A stretch of 64,000 bases of DNA from an uncultured Porphyromonadaceae bacterium (lineage in GTDB: Bacteria > Bacteroidota > Bacteroidia > Bacteroidales > UBA11471). The notes under the pieces were generated by a model that saw only the letters and a program-made list of their open reading frames with translations, was not told the DNA's origin and searched no databases. The position numbers and the translations under genes are program-made. The stretch spans positions 62,001 through 126,000 of the forward strand of contig UQOX01000001.1 in the NCBI GenBank assembly GCA_900542765.1. Reading direction: 5' to 3'. Shown here piece by piece: positions 1 through 9,486 of this stretch; the first letter of the stretch is position 1; every line of letters starts with the position of its first letter.

Positions 1-810
1 ATCGGCAAGTGCCGCTTCAACCTCGACGGGAAAAACTACACCATCACATCGAACAACCCGGCTTGCGCCCTGCACGGCGGCATCAAAGGATTCAACGAAG
101 TAGTGTGGGAAGCCCGCCAAAGCGACACCCAGACCCTGCACCTCATCTACCGGTCGCCCGACGGCGAAGAGGGATTCCCCGGGAACATGAAGATAGAGGT
201 GACCTACACCCTCACCAACGAGAACGCCATGGAGATACACTACCGGGCAACAACCGACAAAGCCACCGTGTGCAACCTCACCCATCACTCGTTTTTCAAC
301 CTCAACGGCGACGGCGGCGGCGAAGTGACCAACCACGTCGTGACCATCGACGCCCCCTTCTACACCCCGATGGACGCCGACTCGGTGCCCACCGGCGAGA
401 TTGCCACGGTCGAAGGCACCCCGATGGATTTCAGGAAACCCACGGCCATCGGCCTGCGCATCGACGACAACTTCGAGCAGTTGCAATTCGGCCGCGGATA
501 TGACCACAACTATGTGCTGGCCAAGAACTTCCCCGGAGAATATGCCTTTGCCGCCGAAGCCTACTCCCCCCAAACAGGCATCGTCATGACCGTCTACACC
601 ACCGAACCGGGCGTACAGCTCTACACCGGCAACTGGCTCAACGGATTCACCGGGAAATGCAACCGCACATACAGCGCCCGCACGGCCGTATGCTTCGAGA
701 CCCAACATTTCCCCGACAGCCCCAACAAGCCGCATTTCCCATCAACGCTCCTGCGCCCGGGCGAGACCTACACCCAGACGTGCCGTTACCAATTCTCGGT
801 GCGACAATAA
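1..810 (+). CDS. galM: Aldose 1-epimerase (galactose mutarotase), 5' end outside window
   Basis: The reading frame is open from base 1, so the N-terminus lies upstream and about 269 residues are seen. The enzyme interconverts alpha and beta anomers of aldoses such as galactose before phosphorylation. Family landmarks are visible: LHGG near the left edge, NLTHHSFFNL (the catalytic-His region), GYDHNYVL, and TTEPGVQLYTGN followed by the ETQHFPDSPN-type C-terminus containing the likely catalytic Glu region. It is followed after about 40 bases by a sugar permease and then galactokinase, an order typical of Bacteroides galactose operons, so galactose is the likely substrate. A paralogue with a lipoprotein signal lies at 3634-4767. 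Whether this copy carries a signal peptide cannot be seen. Confidence 0.93.
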   Translation: MGKCRFNLDGKNYTITSNNPACALHGGIKGFNEVVWEARQSDTQTLHLIYRSPDGEEGFPGNMKIEVTYTLTNENAMEIHYRATTDKATVCNLTHHSFFNLNGDGGGEVTNHVVTIDAPFYTPMDADSVPTGEIATVEGTPMDFRKPTAIGLRIDDNFEQLQFGRGYDHNYVLAKNFPGEYAFAAEAYSPQTGIVMTVYTTEPGVQLYTGNWLNGFTGKCNRTYSARTAVCFETQHFPDSPNKPHFPSTLLRPGETYTQTCRYQFSVRQ

Positions 811-849
811 CCCCCACTTTTGCATACGAATTTTATAAATAAGAAAGTT

Positions 850-2223
850 ATGATACAAGAAAAGAAAAACAGCAATATCGTCGCCATCATCACGATGTTT
901 TTCATCTTTGCGATGATATCTTTCGTGACCAACCTGGCGGCCCCCATCGGCACCATTTGGGGATACCAGTTCGAAGGCAACGGCGTGCTGGGCATGATGG
1001 GCAACATGATGAACTTCCTGGCCTACCTCTTCATGGGTATCCCGGCCGGTAACCTGCTGGTGAAAATCGGATACAAGAAAACCGCCCTTTGGGCCATGGC
1101 CGTGGGTGTCGTGGGCCTGGCGGTGCAATACCTGTCGAGCGTCGTCGGCACCGACACCGTGCTCTTCACAATGGACAGCACCATCGAAAAAGAGGGCGTG
1201 CTGCAAACGGTGGCCTTCCCCGTAACGTTCAACTACTTCATCTACCTGCTCGGAGCCTTCATCTGCGGCTTCTGCGTGTGCATGCTCAACACCGTGGTGA
1301 ACCCCATGCTCAACATACTGGGCGGCGGCGGTAACAAAGGCAACCAGCTCATTCAGGCCGGCGGCGCGCTCAACTCGCTCTCGGCCACCCTCACCCCGTT
1401 CTTCGTGGGTGCCCTCATCGGCTCGCTCACCAAATCGACAACCATGGTCGATGTCGCCCCGCTGTTGTGGATAGGCATGGCCGTCTTCGCCGCGGCGTTC
1501 CTCATCATCACGTTTGTCGACATACCCGAGCCGCACCTGCACAAGGGCGGCAAGAAAGAGGTCTTCGAGCATAGTCCCTGGAACTTCCGCCACACGGTCA
1601 TGGGCGTCATCGGCATATTTATATATGTAGGCGTCGAAATCGGTATTCCCGGCACCCTTAACTTCTACCTGGCCGACCAAAGCGCCACCGGTGCCGGTGT
1701 CGTGGGCGACGCATCGGCCATTGCGGGAGCCATCGTGGCCATCTACTGGCTGCTCATGCTCGTGGGCCGCACGCTGAGCAGCGCCATCAGCGCCAAAGTA
1801 TCGACCCGCACCCAACTCATCGCCGTGTCGGCCACGGCCATCGTGCTGGTAATCCTGGCCATCTTCATACCCAAGACCTGCACGCTCGACATGCCCGGGT
1901 ACAGCGTGAGCAACGGCATCGTCGTGGCCCAAGTACCGGTAAGCGCCCTGCTGCTCGTGCTCTGCGGCCTCTGCACCTCGGTCATGTGGGGAGGCATCTT
2001 CAACCTCGCCGTCGAAGGACTGGGCAAATACACGGCCCAGGCTTCGGGCATCTTCATGATGATGGTCGTTGGCGGTGGCATTCTGCCCCTCATCCAGCAA
2101 TACCTGGTGAAGGTGAGCGGATACATGAACAGCTACTGGCTCATCGTGGCCGCCCTCGCGTACCTGCTCTACTACGGCATCTCGGGCTGCAAGAACGTAA
2201 ACAAAGATATACCTGTCGATTAA
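850..2223 (+). CDS. MFS sugar permease of the FucP/GluP type
   Basis: A 457-residue polytopic membrane protein with about 12 hydrophobic segments, of the fucose/glucose/galactose:proton symporter family. An earlier in-frame ATG exists at 820. I prefer 850 because the protein then begins with a short charged N-terminus (MIQEKKNS) directly before the first membrane segment, as family members do. The conserved N-terminal stretch NLAAPIGTIWGYQFEGNG and the glycine-rich loop LGGGGNKGNQLIQAGGALN are visible. Its position between aldose epimerase and galactokinase suggests it imports galactose and/or glucose across the inner membrane. The exact substrate is inferred from context only. Confidence 0.9.
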   Translation: MIQEKKNSNIVAIITMFFIFAMISFVTNLAAPIGTIWGYQFEGNGVLGMMGNMMNFLAYLFMGIPAGNLLVKIGYKKTALWAMAVGVVGLAVQYLSSVVGTDTVLFTMDSTIEKEGVLQTVAFPVTFNYFIYLLGAFICGFCVCMLNTVVNPMLNILGGGGNKGNQLIQAGGALNSLSATLTPFFVGALIGSLTKSTTMVDVAPLLWIGMAVFAAAFLIITFVDIPEPHLHKGGKKEVFEHSPWNFRHTVMGVIGIFIYVGVEIGIPGTLNFYLADQSATGAGVVGDASAIAGAIVAIYWLLMLVGRTLSSAISAKVSTRTQLIAVSATAIVLVILAIFIPKTCTLDMPGYSVSNGIVVAQVPVSALLLVLCGLCTSVMWGGIFNLAVEGLGKYTAQASGIFMMMVVGGGILPLIQQYLVKVSGYMNSYWLIVAALAYLLYYGISGCKNVNKDIPVD

Positions 2224-2244
2224 CCCATTAAATTGCTATACCTT

Positions 2245-3390
2245 ATGGACAACACACTTGTAAGAACCAGTTTCCAGAAATATTTCGCGACCTCGGGCGA
2301 CCTCTACTTCTCGCCGGGACGCATCAACCTCATCGGCGAACACACCGACTACAACGGGGGCTTTGTCCTGCCCGGAGCCATCGACAAAGGAATCCTCGCC
2401 GAGATAAAACCCAACGGGAAAAACATCGTCCGCGCCTACTCGGTCGACCTCGACGAGTATGCCGAGTTCGGCATGGAAGAGAGCGACAAACCGGCACAAA
2501 GCTGGGCTTGCTACATCTTCGGCGTGGTGCGTGAAATCATCAAACGCGGCGGAAAAGTGGGCGGCTTCGACACCGCCTTCTCGGGCGACGTGCCCCTCGG
2601 CGCCGGCCTCTCCTCGTCGGCCGCCCTCGAAAGCACCTTCGCCTTCGCCCTCAACGACCTCTACGGCCTGGGCATCGACAAGTTCGAGCTGGCCAAGATA
2701 GGACAGGCCACCGAGCACAACTACTGCGGCGTGAAATGCGGCATCATGGACCAGTTTGCCTCGGTATTCGGCAAAGCCGGCCATCTCATTCGCCTCGACT
2801 GCCGCTCGCTCGAATATGAATATGTGCCCTTCGACCCGAAAGGCTACAAAATGGTGCTCATCGACTCGGTGGTGAAACACGAACTGGCCTCGTCGGCCTA
2901 TAACCGCCGCCGCGAATCGTGCGAAGCCGTCGTGGCCGCCATACAGAAACGCCACCCCGAAGTGTCGCTCCTGCGTGACGCCGACATGGCCATGCTGGCC
3001 GAAGTGAAAAACGAGGTGAGCGCCGAAGACTACATGCGCGCCGAGTATGTCATCGAAGAAATCCAACGCCTGCTCGACGCCTGCGACGCCCTCGAAAAAG
3101 GCGACTACAAGACCGTGGGCGAGAAAATGTACGGCACCCACCACGGCATGAGCAAACTCTACGAGGTGAGCTGCGAAGAACTCGACTACCTCAACGACGT
3201 GGCCCGCGAATGCGGCGTCACCGGCTCACGCGTCATGGGAGGCGGCTTCGGCGGCTGCACCATCAACCTCGTGCCCGAAGAGAAATACGACCACTTCATC
3301 GAGACGGCCGTCAAAGGCTTCACCGAAAAATTCGGCAAGGAGCCCAAAGTCTACCCCGTCACCATCAGCGACGGCGCCCGCAAATTGTAA
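2245..3390 (+). CDS. galK: Galactokinase
   Basis: A 381-residue GHMP kinase that phosphorylates alpha-D-galactose to galactose 1-phosphate with ATP in the cytoplasm. All three family motifs are present: the galactokinase signature SPGRINLIGEHTDYNGG near residues 26-42, the phosphate-binding loop LGAGLSSSAA near residue 115, and the C-terminal GSRVMGGGFGGC near 330. A TTG in frame at 2233 is less likely than the ATG at 2245, which gives the usual MDNTLV-type start. It lies 21 bases after the permease and is closed by a terminator at 3418-3457, so it is the last gene of the operon. No galT or galE is in view, so the rest of the Leloir pathway is elsewhere. Confidence 0.97.
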   Translation: MDNTLVRTSFQKYFATSGDLYFSPGRINLIGEHTDYNGGFVLPGAIDKGILAEIKPNGKNIVRAYSVDLDEYAEFGMEESDKPAQSWACYIFGVVREIIKRGGKVGGFDTAFSGDVPLGAGLSSSAALESTFAFALNDLYGLGIDKFELAKIGQATEHNYCGVKCGIMDQFASVFGKAGHLIRLDCRSLEYEYVPFDPKGYKMVLIDSVVKHELASSAYNRRRESCEAVVAAIQKRHPEVSLLRDADMAMLAEVKNEVSAEDYMRAEYVIEEIQRLLDACDALEKGDYKTVGEKMYGTHHGMSKLYEVSCEELDYLNDVARECGVTGSRVMGGGFGGCTINLVPEEKYDHFIETAVKGFTEKFGKEPKVYPVTISDGARKL

Positions 3391-3417
3391 TACCGGCAAA
3401 CCGTCGGACATACATTC

Positions 3418-3457
3418 AAAAAGACCTTTGTCTCCTTATGGGACAAAGGTCTTTTTT
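3418..3457 (+). terminator. Rho-independent terminator after galK
   Basis: A perfect inverted repeat of about 15 bases (AAAAAGACCTTTGTC and its complement) with a 9-base loop ends in six T. It is A-rich on the left, so it could also act on the other strand. It separates the galactose operon from the arabinose operon. Confidence 0.9.
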
Positions 3458-3552
3458 ATACCCATAGCCCTCCTATGATAACCAAAAAAGACTTTCCCTT
3501 TACAAATTCTCCTCAAAATGAGCCATTTTATGTTGCAAAACATATTGTAAAA

Positions 3553-3573
3553 CGAATAAGCAGTCCGAATAAG
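3553..3573 (+). promoter_or_regulatory. Direct repeat upstream of arabinose operon, possible AraR operator
   Basis: The octamer CGAATAAG occurs at 3553-3560 and again at 3566-3573, a 13-base period, about 60-80 bases before the first gene of the arabinose operon. AT-rich sequence surrounds it. The repeats are seen directly. Assignment to AraR is only a guess from position. Confidence 0.3.
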
Positions 3574-3633
3574 TGTTATTTTCACACCGTTAAAATCCAC
3601 AACCCTCGACAATAACATAAAATCTATATGCTC

Positions 3634-4767
3634 ATGAAAAAACACGCTTTTCTCCTGGCCGCGCTGACACTCCTGCTGGGTGCCTCCTGCACGCAAAAGG
3701 CCGAAACCACCCTGTCGGGTCTCAACCCGGCCGATTTTGAAACCGTCGTCGACGGAAAACCGGTAGCCCTCTATACCTTGAAGAACGCCGCCGGCATGGA
3801 AGTCTGCATCACCAATTTCGGCGGACGCATCGTCTCGCTCATGGTGCCCGACCGCAACGGCGAAATGCGCGACGTGGTATTGGGATTTGACAACATCGCC
3901 GACTACCAGAACGTGCCCTCCGACTTCGGAGCGTCGATAGGCCGCTATGCCAACCGCATCGACCACGGCCGCCTCATCATCGACGGCGACACCGTGCAAC
4001 TGCCGCAAAACAACTTCGGACACTGCCTGCACGGCGGCCCCGACGGCTGGCAATACAAGGTGTATGAAGCCCGCCAGCTCGACGGCAAGACCCTCGAACT
4101 CTACATGGACTCGCCCGACGGTGACGAGAACTTCCCCGGCCGCGTCGAGGCCAAAGTGACCTATAACCTCACCGACGACAACGCCATCGTCATCGCCTAC
4201 GAGGCAACCACCGACGCGCCCACCGTCGTGAACATGACCAACCACTCCTACTTCAACCTCTCGGGCGACCCCACCCGCACCATTCTCGACCATCTGCTCA
4301 CGGTCGATGCCGACAGCTACACGCCCGTCGACAGCACTTACATGACCACGGGCGAGATAGCCCCCGTCGAAGGAACTCCGATGGACTTCCGCACCGAAAC
4401 GGCCGTGGGAGCCCGCCTGCATGAAAACAACGAACAGTTGAAAAACGCCAACGGCTACGACCACAACTGGGTACTGGCCACCGCCGGCGACGCCGAACGC
4501 ACCGCCACCCGGCTGGTATCGCCCGAGACAGGCATCTGCCTCACCGTGCGCACCACCGAACCGGGCATACAAATCTACTCGGGCAACTTCCTCGACGGCA
4601 CGGTCAAAGGGAAAGGCGGCATCGTCTACAACCCCCGCACCGCCATCTGCCTCGAAACACAACACTACCCCGACAGCCCCAACAAACCGCAATGGCCCTC
4701 GACCCTGCTGCGCCCCGGCGAGAAATACGAGAGCCTCTGCATCTACGGATTTTCGATTGCTGAGTAA
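3634..4767 (+). CDS. Exported aldose 1-epimerase, lipoprotein, first gene of arabinose operon
   Basis: A 377-residue aldose epimerase with a lipoprotein signal: MKKHAFLLAALTLLLGASC places the lipidated Cys at residue 19. The ATG at 3634 is preferred to the one two codons earlier because it gives the standard MKK signal start. Catalytic-region motifs are intact: FGGRIVSLMVPDRNG, the NRIDHGR stretch, NMTNHSYFNLSGD, GYDHNWVL and LETQHYPDSPN. It is clearly a paralogue of the product of 1-810. The lipid anchor puts it in the periplasm or outer membrane, where it can equilibrate the anomers of sugars released from polysaccharides. It heads an operon of symporter, AraR, araD, araA and araB, the order known for the Bacteroides arabinose locus, so arabinose is the probable substrate. 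Confidence 0.9.
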   Translation: MKKHAFLLAALTLLLGASCTQKAETTLSGLNPADFETVVDGKPVALYTLKNAAGMEVCITNFGGRIVSLMVPDRNGEMRDVVLGFDNIADYQNVPSDFGASIGRYANRIDHGRLIIDGDTVQLPQNNFGHCLHGGPDGWQYKVYEARQLDGKTLELYMDSPDGDENFPGRVEAKVTYNLTDDNAIVIAYEATTDAPTVVNMTNHSYFNLSGDPTRTILDHLLTVDADSYTPVDSTYMTTGEIAPVEGTPMDFRTETAVGARLHENNEQLKNANGYDHNWVLATAGDAERTATRLVSPETGICLTVRTTEPGIQIYSGNFLDGTVKGKGGIVYNPRTAICLETQHYPDSPNKPQWPSTLLRPGEKYESLCIYGFSIAE

Positions 4768-4798
4768 CCTGTTTTTATAAACCTTAAATAATCATATT

Positions 4799-6496
4799 GT
4801 GGAAACATTAGATTGGATTGTCATAGGGCTCTTCTGCTTAGCCCTCGTGGGCATCATCGTATGGGTGATGCGCCAGAAACAAGATGACTCGAAAGATTAC
4901 TTCCTCGGTGGCCGCGACGCCACATGGATTGCCATCGGCGCCTCGATTTTCGCCTCGAACATCGGCTCCGAACACCTCATCGGCCTTGCCGGCGCCGGCG
5001 CGTCGAGCGGCATGGCCATGGCCCACTGGGAAATTCAGGGCTGGATGATATTGATACTCGGCTGGGTGTTCGTCCCGTTCTACTCGCGCAGCATGGTCTA
5101 CACGATGCCCGAGTTCCTCGAACGCCGCTACAACCCCCAGTCGCGCACCATACTCTCGCTCATCTCGCTCATCAGCTATGTGCTCACCAAGGTGGCCGTG
5201 ACGGTCTATGCCGGCGGACTGGTCTTCCAGCAGGTCTTCGGCATCGACACGCTGTGGGGCATCGACTTCTTCTGGATTGCCGCCATCGGCCTGGTGGTCA
5301 TCACCGCCCTCTACACCATCTTCGGCGGCATGAAATCGGTACTCTACACCTCGGTGCTGCAAACCCCCATTCTCCTGCTCGGCTCGCTCATCATTTTGGT
5401 TCTCGGATTCAGGGAACTCGGCGGCTGGGACGAGATGATGCGCATTTGCAGCAACGTCACCGTCAACGACTACGGCGACTCGATGACCGACCTCATACGC
5501 AGCAACAGCGATCCCGACTTCCCATGGTTGGGCGCACTCGTCGGCTCTTCGATTATCGGTTTCTGGTACTGGTGCACCGACCAGTACATCGTGCAACGTG
5601 TGCTCTCGGGTAAGAACCAGAGAGAGGCCCGCCGCGGAAGCATCTTCGGCGCCTACCTCAAACTGCTGCCCGTCTTCCTCTTCCTCATTCCCGGCATGAT
5701 AGCCTTTGCCCTGCACCAGAAATCGCTGGCCGCCGGCGGAGAAGGTTTCCTGCCGATGCTGGCCAACGGCATGCACAACGCCGACGCCGCCTTCCCCACC
5801 CTCGTAGCCAAGCTGCTGCCCGCCGGCGTGAAAGGTATCGTGGTGTGCGGTATCCTGGCCGCCCTCATGAGTTCGCTGGCTTCGCTCTTCAACTCCTCGG
5901 CCATGCTCTTCACCATCGACTTCTACAAACGCTTCCGTCCCAACACGCCCGAGAAAAGACTCGTGGTGATAGGCCAGGTGGCCACCGTGGTCATCGTGCT
6001 GCTGGGCATCTTGTGGATACCCATCATGCGCAGCGTGGGCGACGTGCTCTATGCCTACCTGCAAGATGTGCAGTCGGTACTGGCTCCCGGTATCGCCGCC
6101 GCCTTCCTCCTCGGTATCTGCTGGAAACGCGCTTCGGCCAAGGGCGGCATGTGGGGATTGCTCGCCGGCATGATTATCGGCCTCACCCGCCTCGGCGCCA
6201 AGGTCTACTACTCCACCGCAGGAGCCGCAGCCGGCGACAGCCTCTTCAAGTACCTCTTCTACGACCTCAACTGGCTCTTCTTCTGCGGCTGGATGTTCCT
6301 CTTCTGCCTCCTCGTGGTCATCGTGGTGAGCTACTGCACGCAGGCTCCTTCGGAAGAGAAAATCAAGGGGTTGGTATTCGGAACGGCCAGCAAGGAACAA
6401 CTGGCCGAAACCCGGGCCAGCTGGAACAAGTGGGACATCATTCACACTTGCATCATTATAGCCATTACCGCCGCATTCTACTGGTATTTCTGGTAA
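4799..6496 (+). CDS. Sodium:solute symporter (SGLT type), probable L-arabinose importer
   Basis: A 565-residue protein of the sodium:solute symporter (SSSF) family with about 13-14 membrane segments. The family core is recognisable: the GGRDATWIAIGASIFASNIG segment near residues 37-56, SSGMAMAHWEIQGWM next to it, FYWYCTDQY-like FWYWCTDQYIVQRVL near 255, and SSLASLFNSSAMLFTIDFYKR near 360-380, which matches the sodium-site region. The start appears to be a GTG at 4799, as there is no suitable ATG before the first membrane segment. It sits between the exported epimerase and araR, as does the arabinose transporter of the Bacteroides arabinose locus. Substrate assignment rests on this context. 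Confidence 0.9.
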   Translation: METLDWIVIGLFCLALVGIIVWVMRQKQDDSKDYFLGGRDATWIAIGASIFASNIGSEHLIGLAGAGASSGMAMAHWEIQGWMILILGWVFVPFYSRSMVYTMPEFLERRYNPQSRTILSLISLISYVLTKVAVTVYAGGLVFQQVFGIDTLWGIDFFWIAAIGLVVITALYTIFGGMKSVLYTSVLQTPILLLGSLIILVLGFRELGGWDEMMRICSNVTVNDYGDSMTDLIRSNSDPDFPWLGALVGSSIIGFWYWCTDQYIVQRVLSGKNQREARRGSIFGAYLKLLPVFLFLIPGMIAFALHQKSLAAGGEGFLPMLANGMHNADAAFPTLVAKLLPAGVKGIVVCGILAALMSSLASLFNSSAMLFTIDFYKRFRPNTPEKRLVVIGQVATVVIVLLGILWIPIMRSVGDVLYAYLQDVQSVLAPGIAAAFLLGICWKRASAKGGMWGLLAGMIIGLTRLGAKVYYSTAGAAAGDSLFKYLFYDLNWLFFCGWMFLFCLLVVIVVSYCTQAPSEEKIKGLVFGTASKEQLAETRASWNKWDIIHTCIIIAITAAFYWYFW

Positions 6497-6554
6497 AACA
6501 ACAATCCCTGCCGCACCCGTGACAAACCGTGTGGCAGGGGTGCAACAACAAACT

Positions 6555-7232
6555 ATGTCGTACTATCATTCCGAAATCAAACACTACGTCGCCGTGGACT
6601 GCGTCATCTTCGGTTTCCAGCAAGGGTCGCTCAACCTGCTGCTGCTCAAACGCAAGATGGAACCGGCCCAAGGGCAATGGTCGCTGATGGGGGGATTCGT
6701 GCGCGAAGGCGAGAGTGTCGATGACGCGGCCAAGCGGGTCTTGGCCGAACTCACCGGCCTCGAAAACGTCTACATGGAGCAGGTACACACGTTCGGCGCC
6801 ATCAATCGCGACCCCGGCGAACGCGTCATATCGGTCGTCTACTACGCCCTCATCAACATCGACGAATACGACCGCGAACTGGTGCACGAACATAACGCCT
6901 ACTGGGTCAACATCGACGAAGTTCCGCCCCTCATCTTCGACCACGAAGAGATGGTGGCACAGGCCCGGGAAAAGATGAAACAGAAAGCGGCCCGGGAACC
7001 GATAGGCTTCAACCTGCTGCCCAAGCTGTTCACCCTCACCCGCCTGCAAAGCCTCTATGAGGCCATCTACGGCGAGACCATCGACAAACGCAACTTCCGC
7101 AAACGGGTAGCCGAGATGGACTGCATCGAGAAAACCGACAAAATCGACAAGGAATCGTCGAAACGGGGCGCCTCGCTCTACCAGTTCAACGCCAACGTAT
7201 ATAACCGAACCAACACGAAATTCAAACTTTAA
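6555..7232 (+). CDS. araR: Nudix-fold transcriptional regulator AraR
   Basis: A 225-residue protein with an N-terminal Nudix domain (residues about 8-140) and a C-terminal winged-helix segment (about 150-215, with FNLLPKLFTLTRLQSLYEAI and NFRKRV). This is the layout of NrtR-family regulators and of the Bacteroides arabinose repressor AraR. The Nudix box at residues 47-69 is degenerate: it keeps G47, E53, R61, E65 and G68, but two of the catalytic glutamates are replaced by V62 and L66. It should therefore bind a ligand rather than hydrolyse nucleotides, as known for AraR. The ATG at 6555 is preferred over an in-frame GTG at 6519. It is encoded within the operon it probably controls, 12 bases before araD. 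Confidence 0.9.
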   Translation: MSYYHSEIKHYVAVDCVIFGFQQGSLNLLLLKRKMEPAQGQWSLMGGFVREGESVDDAAKRVLAELTGLENVYMEQVHTFGAINRDPGERVISVVYYALINIDEYDRELVHEHNAYWVNIDEVPPLIFDHEEMVAQAREKMKQKAAREPIGFNLLPKLFTLTRLQSLYEAIYGETIDKRNFRKRVAEMDCIEKTDKIDKESSKRGASLYQFNANVYNRTNTKFKL

Positions 7233-7244
7233 AAACATACCGCT

Positions 7245-7934
7245 ATGTTAGAAGCTCTGAAAGAAAAAGTATTCCGTGCCAACCTCGACCTGGTCAAGCA
7301 CGGGCTGGTCATTTTCACCTGGGGAAACGTCTCGGCCATCGACCGGGAGAGCAACCTGGTTGTCATCAAGCCTTCGGGCGTAAGTTATGAAACGATGGTG
7401 GCCGCCGACATGGTGGTGGTCGACCTCGATGGCAACATCATCGAAGGCGGCCTGCGTCCATCGTCCGATACCCCCACGCACCTCATGCTCTACAAAGCCT
7501 TCGACGGCATCGGAGGCATCGTGCACACCCACTCGACCTACGCCACCGCCTGGGCACAAGCCGGCCGCGACATTCCCAACATCGGGACGACACACGCCGA
7601 CTACTTCCACGATGCCATACCCTGCACCGACGAGATGTCGCGCGCCGAGGTCGAAGGGAACTATGAAAAAGAGACCGGCCGCGTCATCATCAGATGCTTT
7701 AAAAACATCGATCCCCTGCACACGCCGGGCGCCCTCGTGCGCAACCACGGGCCCTTTGCCTGGGGCAAAGACGCCGCCGACGCCGTACACAACGCCGTGG
7801 TGATGGAACAGGTTGCCCAGATGGCCTACCTCTCCTACCAAATCAATCCCGAGCTCACGATGAACCCGCTGCTCGTCGAGAAACATTTCAGCCGCAAGCA
7901 TGGCCCCAACGCCTACTACGGGCAGAAAAAATAA
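7245..7934 (+). CDS. araD: L-ribulose-5-phosphate 4-epimerase
   Basis: A 229-residue class II aldolase-fold enzyme converting L-ribulose 5-phosphate to D-xylulose 5-phosphate by retro-aldol chemistry. The zinc ligands are visible as H94 and H96 in [10 protein letters not shown] and H168 in [12 protein letters not shown]75 in the RPSSDTPTH stretch matches the catalytic Asp region, and a Tyr near the C-terminus (AYYGQ) fits the catalytic Tyr. Length matches the E. coli enzyme. It links AraB output to transketolase and the pentose phosphate pathway. Confidence 0.97.
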   Translation: MLEALKEKVFRANLDLVKHGLVIFTWGNVSAIDRESNLVVIKPSGVSYETMVAADMVVVDLDGNIIEGGLRPSSDTPTHLMLYKAFDGIGGIVHTHSTYATAWAQAGRDIPNIGTTHADYFHDAIPCTDEMSRAEVEGNYEKETGRVIIRCFKNIDPLHTPGALVRNHGPFAWGKDAADAVHNAVVMEQVAQMAYLSYQINPELTMNPLLVEKHFSRKHGPNAYYGQKK

Positions 7935-7968
7935 CCTCATGTATCAACAAACAAAAAAATAACACGCT

Positions 7969-9474
7969 ATGAAAGGATTTGAAAATTTTGAAGTCTGGTT
8001 TGTCACCGGCGCCCAACTGCTTTACGGAGGCGATGCCGTCATCGCCGTCGACGCCCACTCCAACGAAATGGTAAAGGGGCTCAACGAATCGGGCAACCTG
8101 CCCGTAAAAGTCGTCTACAAAGGCACCGTCAATTCGGCCCGCGAAGTGACCGACACGCTCAAAGCCGCCAACAACGACCCGCGCTGCATCGGCGTCATCA
8201 CCTGGATGCACACCTTCTCGCCGGCCAAGATGTGGATACACGGCCTGCAAGAGCTGCGCAAACCGTTGCTGCACTTCCACACCCAGTTCAACAAGGAGAT
8301 TCCCTGGGAGACCATGGACATGGACTTCATGAACCTCAACCAGTCGGCACACGGCGACCGCGAATTCGGACACATCGTCACCCGCATGCGCAAAAACCGC
8401 AAAGTGGTCGTAGGCCACTGGCAAGACCCCGCCGCACAAGCCAAAATCGCCGTGTGGATGCGGGTAGCCGCCGCCTGGGCCGACGCACAGGACATGCGCA
8501 TCATTCGCTTCGGCGACCAGATGAACAACGTGGCCGTGACCGACGGCGACAAGGTCGAGGCCGAAATGCGGCTGGGCTATCATGTCGACTACTATCCCAT
8601 TGCCGACCTCGTGGCCGTGCAAGACCAGGTAACCGACGCCGAAGTCGACGCCCTCGTGGCCGAATACGAGAAAGAGTATGACCTCGCCCCCAACTGCCAG
8701 GCCGGCGGCAAAGACCGCCAGCAGGTGCGCAACGCCGCCCGTGAGGAGATAGCCCTGCGCCGCTTCCTCGAAGCCAAAGGGGCCAAAGCCTTCACCACCA
8801 ACTTCGACGACCTCGCCGGCGTAGACCAACTTCCCGGCCTCGCCTGCCAACGCCTCATGGCCGAAGGCTACGGTTTCGGCGCCGAAGGCGACTGGAAGAC
8901 GGCCGCCCTCTACCGCACCATGTGGTTCATGGGTCAGGGGCTGCCCCGCGGCTGCTCGTTCCTCGAAGACTACACCCTCAACTTCGACGGCGAGAAGAGC
9001 GCCATACTGCAAGCCCACATGCTCGAAGTGTGCCCCCTCATCGCCGAGCACAAACCCAAACTCGAAGTGCACCCTCTCGGCATCGGCGGCAAGAACGACC
9101 CCGCCCGCCTCGTCTTCACCTCGAAACAGGGAGCCGGCGTCGCCGCCACGATTGTCGACATGGGCAACCGCTTCCGCCTCATCGTCAACGAAGTCGACTG
9201 CATCAAGTCGAAAGAGCTGCCCAAGCTGCCGGTCGCTTCGGCGCTGTGGATTCCGCGTCCCAGCTTTGAAGTAGGTGCAGCCGCCTGGATTCTGGCCGGA
9301 GGCACCCACCACACCTCGTTCTCCTACGACCTCACCACCGAATACCTCGAAGATTATGCCGACATCGCCGGCATCGAACTGGTTGTCATCGACGCCAACA
9401 CGACCATTCCGCAATTCAAGAAAGAGTTGCGCCTCAACGAGATTTACTACATGCTCAACAAAGCCCTCTGCTAA
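7969..9474 (+). CDS. araA: L-arabinose isomerase
   Basis: A 501-residue enzyme, matching the usual 500, that isomerises L-arabinose to L-ribulose with a divalent metal. The start MKGFENFEVWFVTGAQLLYG is the family N-terminus. Further landmarks are TWMHTFSPAKMWI near 85, HFHTQFNKEIPWE near 103, GLPRGCSFLEDYTLNF near 325, and the late AGGTHHTSFSYDL with a metal-binding His. It follows araD by 34 bases and precedes araB by 12. Confidence 0.98.
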   Translation: MKGFENFEVWFVTGAQLLYGGDAVIAVDAHSNEMVKGLNESGNLPVKVVYKGTVNSAREVTDTLKAANNDPRCIGVITWMHTFSPAKMWIHGLQELRKPLLHFHTQFNKEIPWETMDMDFMNLNQSAHGDREFGHIVTRMRKNRKVVVGHWQDPAAQAKIAVWMRVAAAWADAQDMRIIRFGDQMNNVAVTDGDKVEAEMRLGYHVDYYPIADLVAVQDQVTDAEVDALVAEYEKEYDLAPNCQAGGKDRQQVRNAAREEIALRRFLEAKGAKAFTTNFDDLAGVDQLPGLACQRLMAEGYGFGAEGDWKTAALYRTMWFMGQGLPRGCSFLEDYTLNFDGEKSAILQAHMLEVCPLIAEHKPKLEVHPLGIGGKNDPARLVFTSKQGAGVAATIVDMGNRFRLIVNEVDCIKSKELPKLPVASALWIPRPSFEVGAAAWILAGGTHHTSFSYDLTTEYLEDYADIAGIELVVIDANTTIPQFKKELRLNEIYYMLNKALC

Positions 9475-9486
9475 AACCGAATGATT

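Noticed and set aside
820..849. Earlier ATG start for the sugar permease
   Set aside because: The added ten residues (MHTNFINKKV) precede a normal family N-terminus, and the bases look like a leader.
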